A stretch of DNA of 64,000 nt from Sinorhizobium americanum (GTDB lineage: Bacteria; Pseudomonadota; Alphaproteobacteria; Rhizobiales; Rhizobiaceae): contig NZ_LNQC01000041.1 in assembly GCF_001651855.1 (NCBI RefSeq), positions 62,001-126,000 of the forward strand, in the 5' to 3' direction. Positions 55,449-64,000 of the stretch are shown piece by piece. The notes under the pieces were generated by a model, which was not told where the DNA came from, did not search any database, and saw only the letters and a program-made list of their open reading frames with translations. The translations under genes and the position numbers were made by a program. The stretch's first letter is position 1; every line of letters begins with the position of its first letter.

Positions 55449-55946
55449 ATGTTCTTCGTCCGTACGGCAAGCGAGCGCGACCTCGAGAAGGTACGCGCTC
55501 TGCTTGTCGAGACCTGGCATGTGACTTATGACAGCCTCTATGGCGTCGACAAGGTCGAGGAGCTGACGGCTAAGTGGCACTCGCTTGATGCCCTGAGGGC
55601 TCGGCTGCAACGAAAGAATGCGGAATTCGTCGTTGCTGACAACGGCAAGGAGATCGCCGGCATGGGCTTTGCGGCCGTGTCCGATACGCTTCCAAAGACC
55701 GTCATCCTTCATCAGTTCTACGTCCTGCCGAAATACCAACGGCACGGCATCGGCCGCGACATGTTCGCCGAACTCGAAACCTGTTTTCCGGATGCTGAGC
55801 GCATGCGGCTGGAGGTCGAGCCGGAGAACCTGCAGGCGCTCGCCTTCTATCGGGCGCATGGCTTCACGGACGTGGGAAAGACGGCCAATTGCGGAGAGGA
55901 CGACTCCGGTGTGCCGGCGCTTATTCTTGAGAAGCGCCTTTCCTGA
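55449..55946 (+). CDS. GNAT family N-acetyltransferase
   Basis: The 165-residue protein has the acetyl-CoA segment FYVLPKYQRHGIGRDMFAEL near residue 90 and the C-terminal ALAFYRAHGFTDVGK, so a GNAT fold is secure. The ATG at 55449 lies two bases after the gatB stop, indicating one transcript. The substrate is unknown. Confidence 0.88.
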   Translation: MFFVRTASERDLEKVRALLVETWHVTYDSLYGVDKVEELTAKWHSLDALRARLQRKNAEFVVADNGKEIAGMGFAAVSDTLPKTVILHQFYVLPKYQRHGIGRDMFAELETCFPDAERMRLEVEPENLQALAFYRAHGFTDVGKTANCGEDDSGVPALILEKRLS

Positions 55947-56046
55947 TCTGCCGGGTGCCCGGCGCTCCACATGCGCTGTCACAGCGCTGTCGCCTCACCA
56001 TGTTTGATGCGGCACCTGAACATCTGTATGTCGGGGTAACACGGTC

Positions 56047-56499
56047 ATGGAATTAGAGATTCGCAAAGCTGAACGCGAGGACCTGCCGGCGATTGTTGCC
56101 CTATTTGCAAATGACACCCTTGGTGGTCACGGCGACACGACCGATGCCGGCGCCTTTGCGGATTATCTGGCCGCTTTCGAGCGGATCAAGGCCTCGACAC
56201 ATCAGGCGCTCTACGTCGCCTGCGTCGGAGGCGAGGTGGTTGGAACCTTCCAGACGGCGTTCTCGACATCGCTTCCGGGACGCGGCCGTTCCAGCGTGGT
56301 AATCGAGGCCGTGCATACGCGGGAAGATATGCGCGGCCGTGGTATCGGCGAACGGATGGTCCGCCACGCCATTGCCGAGGCGCGGGAAAAGGGTGCCTCG
56401 AGAGTGCGGCTGACGTCCAACGCAGCGCGCATCGATGCGCATCGCTTCTATGAACGCTCGGTTTCGAGCGCAGCCATATCGGCTTCAAGATGCCGGTGA
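56047..56499 (+). CDS. GNAT family N-acetyltransferase with frameshifted C-terminus
   Basis: The 150-residue frame has a good GNAT core (EAVHTREDMRGRGIGERMVR). The end, after HRFYER, reads SVSSAAISASRCR. If one C is restored near 56457 the next frame reads LGFERSHIGFKMPVK and stops at 56504, which is the expected GNAT C-terminal strand. So a single-base deletion changes about the last 13 residues. Activity may be lost or impaired, or this may be a sequence error. Confidence 0.8.
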   Translation: MELEIRKAEREDLPAIVALFANDTLGGHGDTTDAGAFADYLAAFERIKASTHQALYVACVGGEVVGTFQTAFSTSLPGRGRSSVVIEAVHTREDMRGRGIGERMVRHAIAEAREKGASRVRLTSNAARIDAHRFYERSVSSAAISASRCR

Positions 56500-56620
56500 A
56501 ATGACCGCCGGGCCGGTGGAATCACTGGACAAGGCCACTGGACAAGGCATGTGTGGCACGGCATAAGCGGGAACGAGATTTGATATCCGGCTGCCCCTTC
56601 GATCGGCCGGCAAGGGACGA

Positions 56621-57022
56621 ATGCCTATGAAGCTCCTGCTGCAGATTTTCACCTGGTGGAACGGACAGACGATCGGTACGCGCTTCCATACCTGGCGGCA
56701 TGGCCAGCGTGTCGGTGAAGACGAGTTCGGCAATGTCTACTATCAGGGCGGCATGGATTCCGAGGGCCGCACGCGGCGCTGGGTGATCTATAACGGCCCG
56801 GCCGAGGCCTCTGCCATTCCTGCCGGCTGGCACGGCTGGATGCATCACCGTACCGACATTTCTCCCGCCGACGAAAAATACGCCGCGCGCGAATGGCAGC
56901 AGCCGCATCGCCCGAACCCGACGGGCACACCCAACGCCTACCGGCCGAAAGGTTCGCTCGCCAATGCCGGCCAGCGCCCGCGCGTGACCGGCGACTACGA
57001 CGCCTGGACGCCGCGCTCCTAG
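56621..57022 (+). CDS. NDUFA12-family complex I subunit/assembly protein
   Basis: The 133-residue protein matches the mitochondrial NDUFA12 (B17.2) family. It has FTWWNGQTIGTRFHTWRHG near the start and GRTRRWVIYNGPAEASAIP, then HGWMHHRTD. Alphaproteobacterial complex I contains this supernumerary subunit, so it should join the enzyme encoded by nuo at the left end of the window. ATG 56621 or 56627 could be the start. It is far from nuo, so co-expression is not by operon. Confidence 0.92.
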   Translation: MPMKLLLQIFTWWNGQTIGTRFHTWRHGQRVGEDEFGNVYYQGGMDSEGRTRRWVIYNGPAEASAIPAGWHGWMHHRTDISPADEKYAAREWQQPHRPNPTGTPNAYRPKGSLANAGQRPRVTGDYDAWTPRS

Positions 57023-57152
57023 TCGAGCCCGGGCGGCGGGCCGGCCGTTCCGATCTCGACTCTCTTGAGGATCGATCACGGCCCAGCCACATTTCCGGTT
57101 TAGCGCCTGAAGGACTATCCAGGACAAACAGCATCGCAGGGGATTGGCGGGA

Positions 57153-57605
57153 ATGGCAGGTTTCTGTCTGCGGAATTTGATCGGCCGGACGGCCCGATAC
57201 ACCGGTCTGGCGTTTCTCCTGGCTCTGCCATTGATCTCCGCCGTCGAGTCGGCACGCGCTACGCGCCTCTCCAACGCCGTCGCGGTTTTTTCCGGCATCG
57301 ACAAGATCACCGGCCGCATCACCACCTTCGACGTCTATATCGGCGAGACGGTGCAGTTTGGCGCTCTTCAGGTGACCCCGCATGTCTGCTACAGCCGCGA
57401 CGAGACGGAGGCACCGAAGACCACCACTTTCGTGGATGTCGACGAGATCACGCTCGACCGCAAAATCCGCCGGATCTTCACCGGCTGGATGTTTGCCGAC
57501 AGCCCGGGTCTCAACGCCGTCGAGCACCCCGTATATGATGTGTGGCTTCAGTCCTGCAAGCCAAACTCCGACGTTCCCGCGCCCGACACGGCCGCGAAGC
57601 AGTAG
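57153..57605 (+). CDS. DUF2155 family exported protein
   Basis: The 150-residue protein has an N-terminal signal/anchor (GLAFLLALPLISAVESARA). The DUF2155 core follows: VAVFSGIDKITGRITTFDVY and TGWMFADSPGLNAVEHPVYD. Two cysteines (VCYSRDE and QSCKP) could be paired in the periplasm. DUF2155 genes are often next to the NDUFA12-like gene in alphaproteobacteria, but the function is unknown. The ATG at 57153 is preferred to the TTG at 57144. Confidence 0.87.
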   Translation: MAGFCLRNLIGRTARYTGLAFLLALPLISAVESARATRLSNAVAVFSGIDKITGRITTFDVYIGETVQFGALQVTPHVCYSRDETEAPKTTTFVDVDEITLDRKIRRIFTGWMFADSPGLNAVEHPVYDVWLQSCKPNSDVPAPDTAAKQ

Positions 57606-57674
57606 GGCGCCCTTCCACCAAACCCATGCTGAGGGCGTCGGTTTGGCTGAAAGACGCCTGCTCCGCCGTGTCGA

Positions 57675-57727
57675 CTAGAGCATTCTGCTTTCAAGTGGAA
57701 CCACTAAAAGCAGAAAAGATGCTCTAG
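57675..57727. repeat. palindromic intergenic repeat, type TAGAGCAT...ATGCTCTA
   Basis: Outer arms CTAGAGCAT and ATGCTCTAG frame an inner pair TCTGCTTT/AAGCAGA and a central AGTGGAACCACT dyad. The whole can fold into a long interrupted hairpin. It is a type I recall as widespread in Rhizobiaceae intergenic regions. It may also act as a terminator for the DUF2155 gene. Confidence 0.75.
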
Positions 57728-57737
57728 ATTCAAAGTG

Positions 57738-57781
57738 CTAGAGCGTCCTTTGCGAGTTCAAATGAACGCGCGGCGCTCTAG
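57738..57781. repeat. palindromic intergenic repeat (copy 2), overlapping the aat stop codon
   Basis: Outer arms CTAGAGCG (57738-57745) and CGCTCTAG (57774-57781), with an inner GCG...CGC dyad, match the element at 17529-17589. The stop codon of aat (minus strand TAG at 57778-57780) lies inside the right arm, so the repeat supplies the end of the gene. Confidence 0.75.
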
Positions 57782-58392
57782 AATTCGAGATTCGGCGAGG
57801 CGATAGCCCGGGCGAGCAGCAGGTCATACTCGGCCTTCGGCACGTCGACAGCGCCGAAGGACTTCAGATGGTCGGTGGTAAACTGGGTGTCGAGCAGCTG
57901 AAAGTGCTTGGCGCGAAGCCGCTCGACGAGATGCACGAGGCAGATTTTCGAGGCGTCGGTGCGCAGCGAGAACATGCTCTCGCCGAAGAAGGCCGCCCCG
58001 AGCGAGACGCCATAGAGGCCTCCGACGAGCCTCTCGCCCTCCCAGGCCTCGACGCTATGGGCATAACCCATGCGGTGCAATGCCGCGTAGAGAGAGCGAA
58101 TCTTGTCGTTGATCCACGTTGTCGGCCGACCGGGCGCGGGCTGTGCGCATCCTTCGACGACAGCTTCGAAGGCCGTATCGAAGCGAATCTCGAAGGGCCG
58201 CTTGCGGATTCGCTTGGTGAGACTGTGTGAGACGTGAAACCGATCCAGCGGGATGACGCCACGAATCTCCGGCTCCACCCAGAAGAGCTCCGGATCGTCT
58301 GCCGAATCGGCCATTGGAAACAGGCCGATGGAATAGGCGCGCAACAACATGTCCGGGGTGATTTCCGGTTGTTTGCTGCGCGGTCCTTTCAA
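57778..58392 (-). CDS. aat: leucyl/phenylalanyl-tRNA--protein transferase
   Basis: Aat adds Leu or Phe to proteins with N-terminal Arg or Lys, marking them for ClpS/ClpAP. The 204-residue product carries [20 protein letters not shown], the central [19 protein letters not shown] and [20 protein letters not shown], all family-specific. It is the last gene of the aroQ-accB-accC-aat series, nine bases after accC. Its stop lies in an intergenic repeat. Confidence 0.94.
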   Translation of the reverse strand: MKGPRSKQPEITPDMLLRAYSIGLFPMADSADDPELFWVEPEIRGVIPLDRFHVSHSLTKRIRKRPFEIRFDTAFEAVVEGCAQPAPGRPTTWINDKIRSLYAALHRMGYAHSVEAWEGERLVGGLYGVSLGAAFFGESMFSLRTDASKICLVHLVERLRAKHFQLLDTQFTTDHLKSFGAVDVPKAEYDLLLARAIASPNLEF

Positions 58393-58401
58393 TCTCGTAC
58401 C

Positions 58402-59745
58402 CTATGCGGACGTTGCGGCCAGATGATGCTCCAGCCAGTGAATATCGTAATCACCGTTGGCGATATCCTGATTGTTTATCAGGTCCTGGAAAAGCGGCAA
58501 CGTCGTCTTTATTCCGTCGATGACAAACTCGTCGAGCACGCGGCGCAGACGCATCATGCATTCGACGCGGGTCCGGCCGTGGACGATCAGCTTGCCGATC
58601 AGGCTGTCATAATAGGGTGGGATGCGGTAGCCCTGGTAGGCGCCGCTGTCGACGCGCACCCCGAGACCGCCGGGCGCGTGGAAATGCGTGATCGTGCCCG
58701 GGGAGGGAACGAAGGTGCGCGGATCCTCGGCATTGATGCGGCATTCGATGGCATGGCCGGAGAAGACGACGTCTTCCTGCTTGACCGAGAGACCGGCGCC
58801 CGACGCCACGCGGATCTGCTCGTGCACCAGGTCGATGCCGGTGATCGCCTCCGTGATCGGATGCTCGACCTGCAGGCGGGTGTTCATCTCGATGAAATAG
58901 AACTCGCCGTCCTCGTAGAGGAACTCGATCGTGCCGGCGCCGCGATACTTCATCTTCTTCATCGCGTCGGCGCAGACCTGGCCGATCTTCATGCGCTGCT
59001 CGACGTTGAGCGCCGGCGAATTCGCTTCTTCCCAGACCTTCTGGTGGCGGCGCTGCAGCGAGCAGTCGCGTTCGCCGAGATGGATCGCATTGCCTTCGCC
59101 GTCGCCGACGATCTGGATCTCGATATGGCGCGGCTTTCCGAGAAATTTCTCCATATAGACCGCGTCATTGCCGAAGGCGGCTGCGGCCTCGGAACGTGCC
59201 GTTGCGACGGCGTGCTCGAGGTCTTCCTCGGTTCTGGCGACCTTCATGCCGCGCCCGCCGCCGCCGGCGGTCGCCTTGATCAGGACCGGAAAGCCGATCT
59301 CGCGGGCGACTTTCAGCGCGTTCTCGGGCTTCACTTCGCCGTCGGAACCGGGGACGACCGGGATTCCGAGCTCTTCAGCCGTCTTCTTGGCGGTGATCTT
59401 GTCGCCCATCAGCCGGATGTGCTCGGCCGTCGGGCCGATAAAGGTGATGCCGTGCGCCTCGAGGATATCGGCGAACTTGGCATTCTCCGAAAGAAAGCCA
59501 TAACCGGGATGCACCGCATCCGCGCCGGTGATTTCGCAAGCGGCGACGATCTGATGGATGTTCAGATAGCTCTCGCGCGACGGCGGCGGGCCGATGCAGA
59601 CGCTCTCGTCCGCGAGCCGCACGTGCATGGCGTCGCTGTCTGCAGTCGAATGCACGGCGACCGTCGCGATGCCGAGCTCCTTGCAGGCGCGCAGCACGCG
59701 CAGGGCGATTTCGCCGCGATTGGCAATGAGGATTTTCGAGATCAT
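58402..59745 (-). CDS. accC: acetyl-CoA carboxylase, biotin carboxylase subunit
   Basis: AccC carboxylates the biotin on AccB using ATP and bicarbonate. The 447-residue product starts [17 protein letters not shown] (59745) and has the ATP-grasp glycine-rich loop [13 protein letters not shown] and the active-site segments [18 protein letters not shown] and [16 protein letters not shown]. It lies 12 bp after accB. Confidence 0.97.
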   Translation of the reverse strand: MISKILIANRGEIALRVLRACKELGIATVAVHSTADSDAMHVRLADESVCIGPPPSRESYLNIHQIVAACEITGADAVHPGYGFLSENAKFADILEAHGITFIGPTAEHIRLMGDKITAKKTAEELGIPVVPGSDGEVKPENALKVAREIGFPVLIKATAGGGGRGMKVARTEEDLEHAVATARSEAAAAFGNDAVYMEKFLGKPRHIEIQIVGDGEGNAIHLGERDCSLQRRHQKVWEEANSPALNVEQRMKIGQVCADAMKKMKYRGAGTIEFLYEDGEFYFIEMNTRLQVEHPITEAITGIDLVHEQIRVASGAGLSVKQEDVVFSGHAIECRINAEDPRTFVPSPGTITHFHAPGGLGVRVDSGAYQGYRIPPYYDSLIGKLIVHGRTRVECMMRLRRVLDEFVIDGIKTTLPLFQDLINNQDIANGDYDIHWLEHHLAATSA

Positions 59746-59757
59746 CGCCACCGTGCC

Positions 59758-60231
59758 TTATTCGATCACGATCAGAGGTTCGCCATATTCGACGGGGGCG
59801 GCGTCCTGCACGAGAATTTCCGTCACCTTGCCCGAGCGCGGCGCCGGAATCTGGTTCATCGTCTTCATCGCCTCGATGATCAGGATCGTCTGGCCTTCCT
59901 TGACGGTCGCACCAACTTCGATGAACGGGCGAGCGCCGGGAGCGGGAGCGAGATAGGCCGTACCGACCATCGGCGCGGTTACCGCGTTCTTGGCATTGTG
60001 GCCTTGTGCGGCGACGGGCGCAGCGTTCGGCGCGGGTGCAGCGGCAACGGCCGCCGGCAGCTGATAGCTGGGCATTGCCGCCATGGGCATCGCGACAGGT
60101 GTGCCGTTCCGCGATACGCGGATGCGCAGATCGTCCTGTTCCACTTCGATCTCGGTCAGGTCGGTATCCTTGAGGATATTGGCGAGATCGCGGATCAGCG
60201 CCTGATCGATACCTGGTTTCTTGTCAGCCAT
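59758..60231 (-). CDS. accB: acetyl-CoA carboxylase biotin carboxyl carrier protein
   Basis: AccB carries the biotin that shuttles CO2 to acetyl-CoA. The 157-residue product has an N-terminal helical part, an Ala/Pro-rich linker and the C-terminal biotinyl domain with the biotin lysine in LIIEAMKTMNQIPA. It should be the substrate of the biotin ligase at 14451-15218. It is 23 bp after aroQ and 12 bp before accC. Confidence 0.96.
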   Translation of the reverse strand: MADKKPGIDQALIRDLANILKDTDLTEIEVEQDDLRIRVSRNGTPVAMPMAAMPSYQLPAAVAAAPAPNAAPVAAQGHNAKNAVTAPMVGTAYLAPAPGARPFIEVGATVKEGQTILIIEAMKTMNQIPAPRSGKVTEILVQDAAPVEYGEPLIVIE

Positions 60232-60254
60232 GGGATATGAGCCTCGTGTACTTC

Positions 60255-60701
60255 TTATTTCGACGTGTTTGTCAGGTTCTTTAGCGCATGCAGCGCCAGA
60301 ATGTAACTCTGCGCGCCGAAGCCGCAGATTACGCCCTTGACGGCCGGCGCAATCATCGACTTGTGGCGGAATTCCTCGCGCGCATGGATGTTGGAAAGAT
60401 GCAGTTCGACGACGGGAACGGCGATGGCGCGAATGGCATCGTGCATGGCGATCGACGTGTGCCCGTAGGCGGCCGGATTGATGGCGACGCCGGCAGCCTT
60501 TTCGCCGGCTTCGTGCAGCCAATCGACCAGCACGCCTTCGATGTTCGATTGGCGGAAATCGACGTCGAAGCCCAGAAGCTTCCCCTCCGCTATGCACATC
60601 GCCTCGATGTCGGCCAAGGTCTGGCCGCCGTAGATGCCTGGTTCGCGCTTGCCAAGCGCATTCAGGTTTGGGCCGTTCAGCACGAAAATCGTCGAGGGCA
60701 T
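60255..60701 (-). CDS. aroQ: 3-dehydroquinate dehydratase, type II
   Basis: AroQ catalyses the third step of the shikimate pathway. The 148-residue product has the type II signature FVLNGPNLNALGKREPGIYG with the catalytic Tyr/Arg loop, INPAAYGHTS, and the conserved HLSNIHAREEFRHKS. The start at 60701 matches the family; a 32-residue extension upstream is rejected. It leads the accB-accC-aat genes, an arrangement common in rhizobia. Confidence 0.95.
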   Translation of the reverse strand: MPSTIFVLNGPNLNALGKREPGIYGGQTLADIEAMCIAEGKLLGFDVDFRQSNIEGVLVDWLHEAGEKAAGVAINPAAYGHTSIAMHDAIRAIAVPVVELHLSNIHAREEFRHKSMIAPAVKGVICGFGAQSYILALHALKNLTNTSK

Positions 60702-60845
60702 AAGGGATTCCGGTCCGGTGATGGGAGGGTTACCTATAGACCGATGGTTCGGCGAGGGAAAGCCCCCCGGTTTCCCGGGGATTTGTCCACAAGTCATAGG
60801 CCGATGGGAAGGAAATGAACCAAGTGGCGCGCTCCACGTGGCGTC

Positions 60846-61616
60846 TCAGCAGGCGGTCTTGCCACACTGGCGCATGTTGGCGACCTTGCCGGTGATCTCG
60901 GCGGCGCCGACGGCCCCGTAGACCGCCTCGTTGCCGATCACGTAGGAGGGCGTGCCGGTGATGCCGAGATCGTTGGCGAGCGTGTAGGCTTCGCGCATCG
61001 CGGCGTCATTCGGATCGTCTTCCATCTTCTCGCGCAATTGCTCTTCCGTGATCCCGAGCTTGGCGGCAACGGCAATCGCCGTTTCCTCCGTTGCCCGCTC
61101 CTCGGCGCCGAGCAGGGCGCGGTGGAAGTCGCCGTACTTCTCCGGTGCGATCGAGCGGAACGCGGCGCTGACCTTGTGCGCGGCAAGCGAGTCGGGCCCG
61201 AGAATCGGGAGTTCCTTCAAGACGAAACGGACGTTCTTGTCGTTCGCGAGGATCTCGTCCATGTCCGAGAGCGCCCGCTTGCAGTAGCCGCAATTGTAGT
61301 CGAAGAATTCGACGATGGTGATATCGCCCTTGGGATTGCCGAGCGTCACGTCGTAGGCGGAATTGAAGATCGCCTTTTCGTTCTTGGCGATCGCGGCTTG
61401 CGACGCTTCCTGTTGCTTGGCGCGCTGCTTGGCGGACAGGGCTTCCTGCACTTCCAGCATGACTTCCGGATTGGAGATGAGATATTCCTTGATGAAGGCG
61501 CCGATCTCTTCCTTCTGCTTTGCATCGAGTGCCGCCGCTGACTGGGGCAGGGCCATGCCGGCCGCAAGCGCGATCAGCGCTCCGGCGGCAATCATCTTCT
61601 TCTTGAGCGTCATCAT
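60846..61616 (-). CDS. DsbA family thiol:disulfide oxidoreductase (Com1-like)
   Basis: The roughly 256-residue periplasmic protein has a signal peptide (KKKMIAAGALIALAAGMALP). It then has a helical N-terminal part with EALSAKQRAKQQ, and a DsbA-like thioredoxin fold with the redox motif FFDYNCGYCKRAL and the cis-Pro loop TGTPSYVIG. It probably forms or isomerises disulphides in exported proteins. The start at 61616 has GAGGGA upstream. It lies upstream of aroQ with a 144-bp gap. Confidence 0.92.
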   Translation of the reverse strand: MMTLKKKMIAAGALIALAAGMALPQSAAALDAKQKEEIGAFIKEYLISNPEVMLEVQEALSAKQRAKQQEASQAAIAKNEKAIFNSAYDVTLGNPKGDITIVEFFDYNCGYCKRALSDMDEILANDKNVRFVLKELPILGPDSLAAHKVSAAFRSIAPEKYGDFHRALLGAEERATEETAIAVAAKLGITEEQLREKMEDDPNDAAMREAYTLANDLGITGTPSYVIGNEAVYGAVGAAEITGKVANMRQCGKTAC

Positions 61617-61852
61617 TCCCTCGTTGTCTTCTCGTACCTGTCTGTCGCCCATTTCGCACTGCCGCGTCAACGCATCTTCATAGAACGACGACGATAGCGA
61701 GCCTGCCGTCGAAAGCGAGCATAGGGTGCGCGGGCGCGAAACGAAACGGCAAAATCGGCCGAATTGCGGCGCTCCCATACTTGTGAAGCGTGCAGCGATC
61801 GGGCAAAGGGCGGGCGTCCAGTCAACTTCATGAGGGTCAGCCATTGGCACAG

Positions 61853-63001
61853 ATGTCGAAACGCAGCGCCGTTGAACCGTTCCATGCCATGGATGTACTG
61901 GCGGAAGCGACGCGTCGCCGCGATGCCGGCCATCCCGTCATCTCGATGGCGGTCGGCCAGCCGGCCCATCCCGCCCCGAAGGCGGCGCTCGAGGCGGCGC
62001 GTCGGGCGCTGGAGCACGGCCGTCTCGGCTATACCGACGCCCTCGGGACCCTCTCACTGAAGCGGGCAATCGCCGCACACTATCAGAGCCGCCACGGTAT
62101 CGCGTTAGATCCGCAGCGGGTCGCGATCACCACCGGCTCCTCCGCGGGCTTCAATCTGGCCTTCCTGGCTCTCTTCGATCCGGGCGATTGCGTCGCCATC
62201 GCTCGGCCCGGCTACCCCGCCTATCGCAATATCATGGCCGCGCTCGGCCTGAACGTGGTCGAAATCGAAGCGAATGCCGACACCGCTTTTACCCTCACGC
62301 CGGAAAGCCTGGAGCGGGCGGCGGCCCAGGCCGGCAAGCCTTTGAAGGGGGTGCTTCTTGCCAGCCCCGCAAACCCGACCGGGACGGTCACGGCAAGGGC
62401 GCGTCTCACGGCGCTTGCCGACTATTGCCGCGCCCGATCGATCGCCTTCATCTCCGATGAGATCTATCACGGGCTGACCTTCGCCGGCGAGGAGACCTCG
62501 GTGCTGGAGATTGCTGATGATGCCGTCGTCATCAATTCGTTCTCGAAATATTACTGCATGACCGGTTGGCGCATCGGCTGGATGGTGCTGCCGGAGGCTC
62601 AGGTCCGTGTCTTCGAACGCATCGCCCAGAGCCTTTACATTTCTCCGCCGGAGCTCTCCCAGATTGCCGCTGAGGCCGCCCTCGGCGCGCATGAGGAACT
62701 GGATGGTTACAAGCGGGCCTATGCCGCCAATCGCGACCTTCTGCTGAAGCGCTTGCCCGAAATAGGCCTCTCGATCGCTTCGCCGATGGACGGCGCCTTC
62801 TATGCCTATGTGGACGTCAGCCGCTTCACCAATGACAGCATGGCCTTCGCCCGCCGCATGCTCGCCGAGATCAATGTCGCCGCCACGCCCGGCTTCGATT
62901 TCGATCCGCTCGAAGGGCATCGCACCATGCGTTTTTCCTACGCCGGCGGGGCCGCCGACATGGCCGAAGCGATGGACCGCATTGCTCATTGGTTGAAATA
63001 G
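61853..63001 (+). CDS. PLP-dependent aminotransferase class I/II
   Basis: The 382-residue enzyme has the fold type I motifs: SPANPTGT, ISDEIYHGLTF and the PLP-lysine motif NSFSKYYCMTGWRIGW. Substrates cannot be told from sequence. I chose ATG 61853; a TTG at 61844 with GAGGG upstream is equally plausible. It is divergent from the DsbA-like gene (237-bp gap) and convergent with RNase E. Confidence 0.92.
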   Translation: MSKRSAVEPFHAMDVLAEATRRRDAGHPVISMAVGQPAHPAPKAALEAARRALEHGRLGYTDALGTLSLKRAIAAHYQSRHGIALDPQRVAITTGSSAGFNLAFLALFDPGDCVAIARPGYPAYRNIMAALGLNVVEIEANADTAFTLTPESLERAAAQAGKPLKGVLLASPANPTGTVTARARLTALADYCRARSIAFISDEIYHGLTFAGEETSVLEIADDAVVINSFSKYYCMTGWRIGWMVLPEAQVRVFERIAQSLYISPPELSQIAAEAALGAHEELDGYKRAYAANRDLLLKRLPEIGLSIASPMDGAFYAYVDVSRFTNDSMAFARRMLAEINVAATPGFDFDPLEGHRTMRFSYAGGAADMAEAMDRIAHWLK

Positions 63002-63042
63002 CCGCCTTGGGATCGGTTGCGGCAATCGAGCATCACAAACAA

Positions 63043-63074
63043 GAAAGGCCCGGAATGCTCCGGGCCTTTCGTTT
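63043..63074. terminator. bidirectional terminator between aminotransferase and rne
   Basis: A perfect 11-bp stem GAAAGGCCCGG, loop AATGCT, CCGGGCCTTTC is followed by GTTTT on the + strand. It lies between two convergent genes and can serve both. Confidence 0.85.
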
Positions 63075-63092
63075 TGGTAAGCCTGTGCTTTC

Positions 63093-64000
63093 TCAGAAGA
63101 AGCCGCGGCGCTGCCACCAGCCGCCTTTTTTCGGCTTGGCCGCCTCTTCTTCGCTGCTGTCGGCCTTGGCCACATTCGACGTGACCACGGGCTCGGAGGC
63201 AATCGTCGTCAGATCGCGATTTGAGCGCGCCGGCTTGGCATCCTCCAGGTCTGCGACCGCTTCCTCGACTTGAGCAGGGACGGGTTCATCCGGCTGTGCT
63301 TCGATAGCCTGTTCGGCCGCCATGTCGGCATTTTCCGCCGGTGCCTCAGCCGCGACGGCTTTCTTGCGGCTGCGCTTCGGCTTCGCCGGCTTGGCTTCGG
63401 CAGCAAGGGCCTCGGCCGCGACAGGCGCTGCATTCGCAGCCTGTTCGACGGCCGCGGCGGCAGCAACATCGGCGTCCGCTGCCTTTTCGGCATCGGCCGG
63501 CTCGTCATCGGATTCTGCGGCAAGCGCGGCCTCACCCTCGGTCTCCGGCCGGTTGCGGCGGCCGCCCCGCTTGCCACGACGGCGACGCTTGCGCTTCTGG
63601 TCGCCGTCCGCCGCTACAGCATCCTCGCCTTCGTCCTCGGCCTCGTCGGCGTCGTCAACTGTACCCTCGGCCATGTCTTCGGATTCCGCTGCGACCGATT
63701 CCGGCGTTTGGCCTGCGCCCTTGCCGCGACGGCGGCGGCGACGCTTGCGCTTGCGGCCACCCTGATCGTCCGACTGCTGCGTCTTAGGCTGTTCCCGGCG
63801 TTCAGCGCTGCTTTCTTCCGCTTCCTCCTCGTCCAGATCTTCCTCGATTATGACGTCTTCTTCTTCGTCTTCCGGTTCAGGGGCAAAATGGAGGAGTTGT
63901 TCGATCTTCACCGGATTTTCGACCGGTTCGCCGCGGTCGATCGCGAAGTGCTGGGCGCCCACATGGGCGTCCGCCTCGATGATGATCGAGACGCCGAAGC
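63093..64000 (-). CDS. rne: ribonuclease E, C-terminal part (open at window edge)
   Basis: The visible C-terminal 302 residues or so begin in a conserved segment (SIIIEADAHVGAQHFAIDRG, read across the edge). They continue into a very acidic and basic low-complexity scaffold with arginine-rich RNA-binding stretches (GRKRKRRRRRRGKG and RKRRRRGKRGGRRNRP), and end with KKGGWWQRRGFF, typical of alphaproteobacterial RNase E. The N-terminal catalytic half lies outside. It is convergent with the aminotransferase. Confidence 0.93.
   Translation of the reverse strand, partial: FGVSIIIEADAHVGAQHFAIDRGEPVENPVKIEQLLHFAPEPEDEEEDVIIEEDLDEEEAEESSAERREQPKTQQSDDQGGRKRKRRRRRRGKGAGQTPESVAAESEDMAEGTVDDADEAEDEGEDAVAADGDQKRKRRRRGKRGGRRNRPETEGEAALAAESDDEPADAEKAADADVAAAAAVEQAANAAPVAAEALAAEAKPAKPKRSRKKAVAAEAPAENADMAAEQAIEAQPDEPVPAQVEEAVADLEDAKPARSNRDLTTIASEPVVTSNVAKADSSEEEAAKPKKGGWWQRRGFF

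Noticed and set aside
58234..60240. A 668-codon open frame on the + strand opposite aat, accC and accB
   Set aside because: It is antisense to well-identified genes and its composition is typical of a shadow frame.

Overview
The window looks like a chromosomal backbone segment of a rhizobial alphaproteobacterium, most probably Sinorhizobium/Ensifer. I base this on protein similarity from memory, high GC, gene order (nuo, birA, rnj, mce, proS, lolCD, dnaE1; divK-pleD-rpmG; pyrBC-plsY-dprA-topA-rnr; aroQ-accBC-aat) and Rhizobiaceae-type palindromic intergenic repeats. I cannot settle the species. I see no prophage, insertion sequence, CRISPR array, rRNA or intact tRNA gene.

Region by region. 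1-15218: the nuo operon for respiratory complex I, from the 3' end of nuoC to nuoN. It has two small lineage-specific genes inserted (after nuoD and after nuoF) and a biotin ligase gene overlapping the end of nuoN. 15242-17880: RNase J, methylmalonyl-CoA epimerase and a small membrane protein. 17880-18577: a long gene-poor, partly AT-rich stretch with a bidirectional hairpin terminator and a probable proS promoter. 18577-21931: proS-lolC-lolD. 21945-29743: a DNA-damage neighbourhood. It holds dnaE and dinB plus three sites matching the alphaproteobacterial LexA box (GTTC-N7-GTTC, seen as GAAC-N7-GAAC on the + strand). One site precedes a DUF5680 gene, a tandem site precedes an unannotated 28-residue membrane peptide, and one abuts dinB. 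29796-31362: an acetyltransferase, a HAD-like protein and a DUF3572 protein. 31519-33275: the cell-cycle regulators divK and pleD. 33550-33713: a structured small-RNA candidate upstream of rpmG. 34003-45765: a long minus-strand series pyrB-pyrC-plsY-dprA-topA-rnr-DUF983-Nudix-MFS-rpmG. In it the PyrC has lost its metal ligands and dprA is broken by two single-base indels. 45936-50461: aidB-like acyl-CoA dehydrogenase, an AEC transporter, two tiny overlapping membrane-protein genes, ruvX and a UPF0173 hydrolase. 50569-55446: gatC-gatA and gatB, separated by an acetyltransferase, a YjhX-family protein and a DUF1294 protein. 55449-57605: two more acetyltransferases (one with a frameshifted C-terminus), an NDUFA12-like complex I assembly/accessory protein and a DUF2155 protein. 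57778-60701: aroQ-accB-accC-aat. 60846-64000: a DsbA-like thiol oxidoreductase, an aminotransferase and the 3' end of RNase E.

Genes that work together: NDUFA12 (56621) relates to the nuo operon; BirA (14451) biotinylates AccB (59758), which AccC carboxylates; DivK and PleD belong to one cell-cycle circuit; GatA, GatB and GatC form one amidotransferase; RNase J, RNase R and RNase E are three RNA-decay enzymes. The most notable new candidate is the 28-residue, single-membrane-span peptide gene (23299-23385) behind a tandem LexA box, which resembles in size and logic the SOS division inhibitor SidA of Caulobacter.
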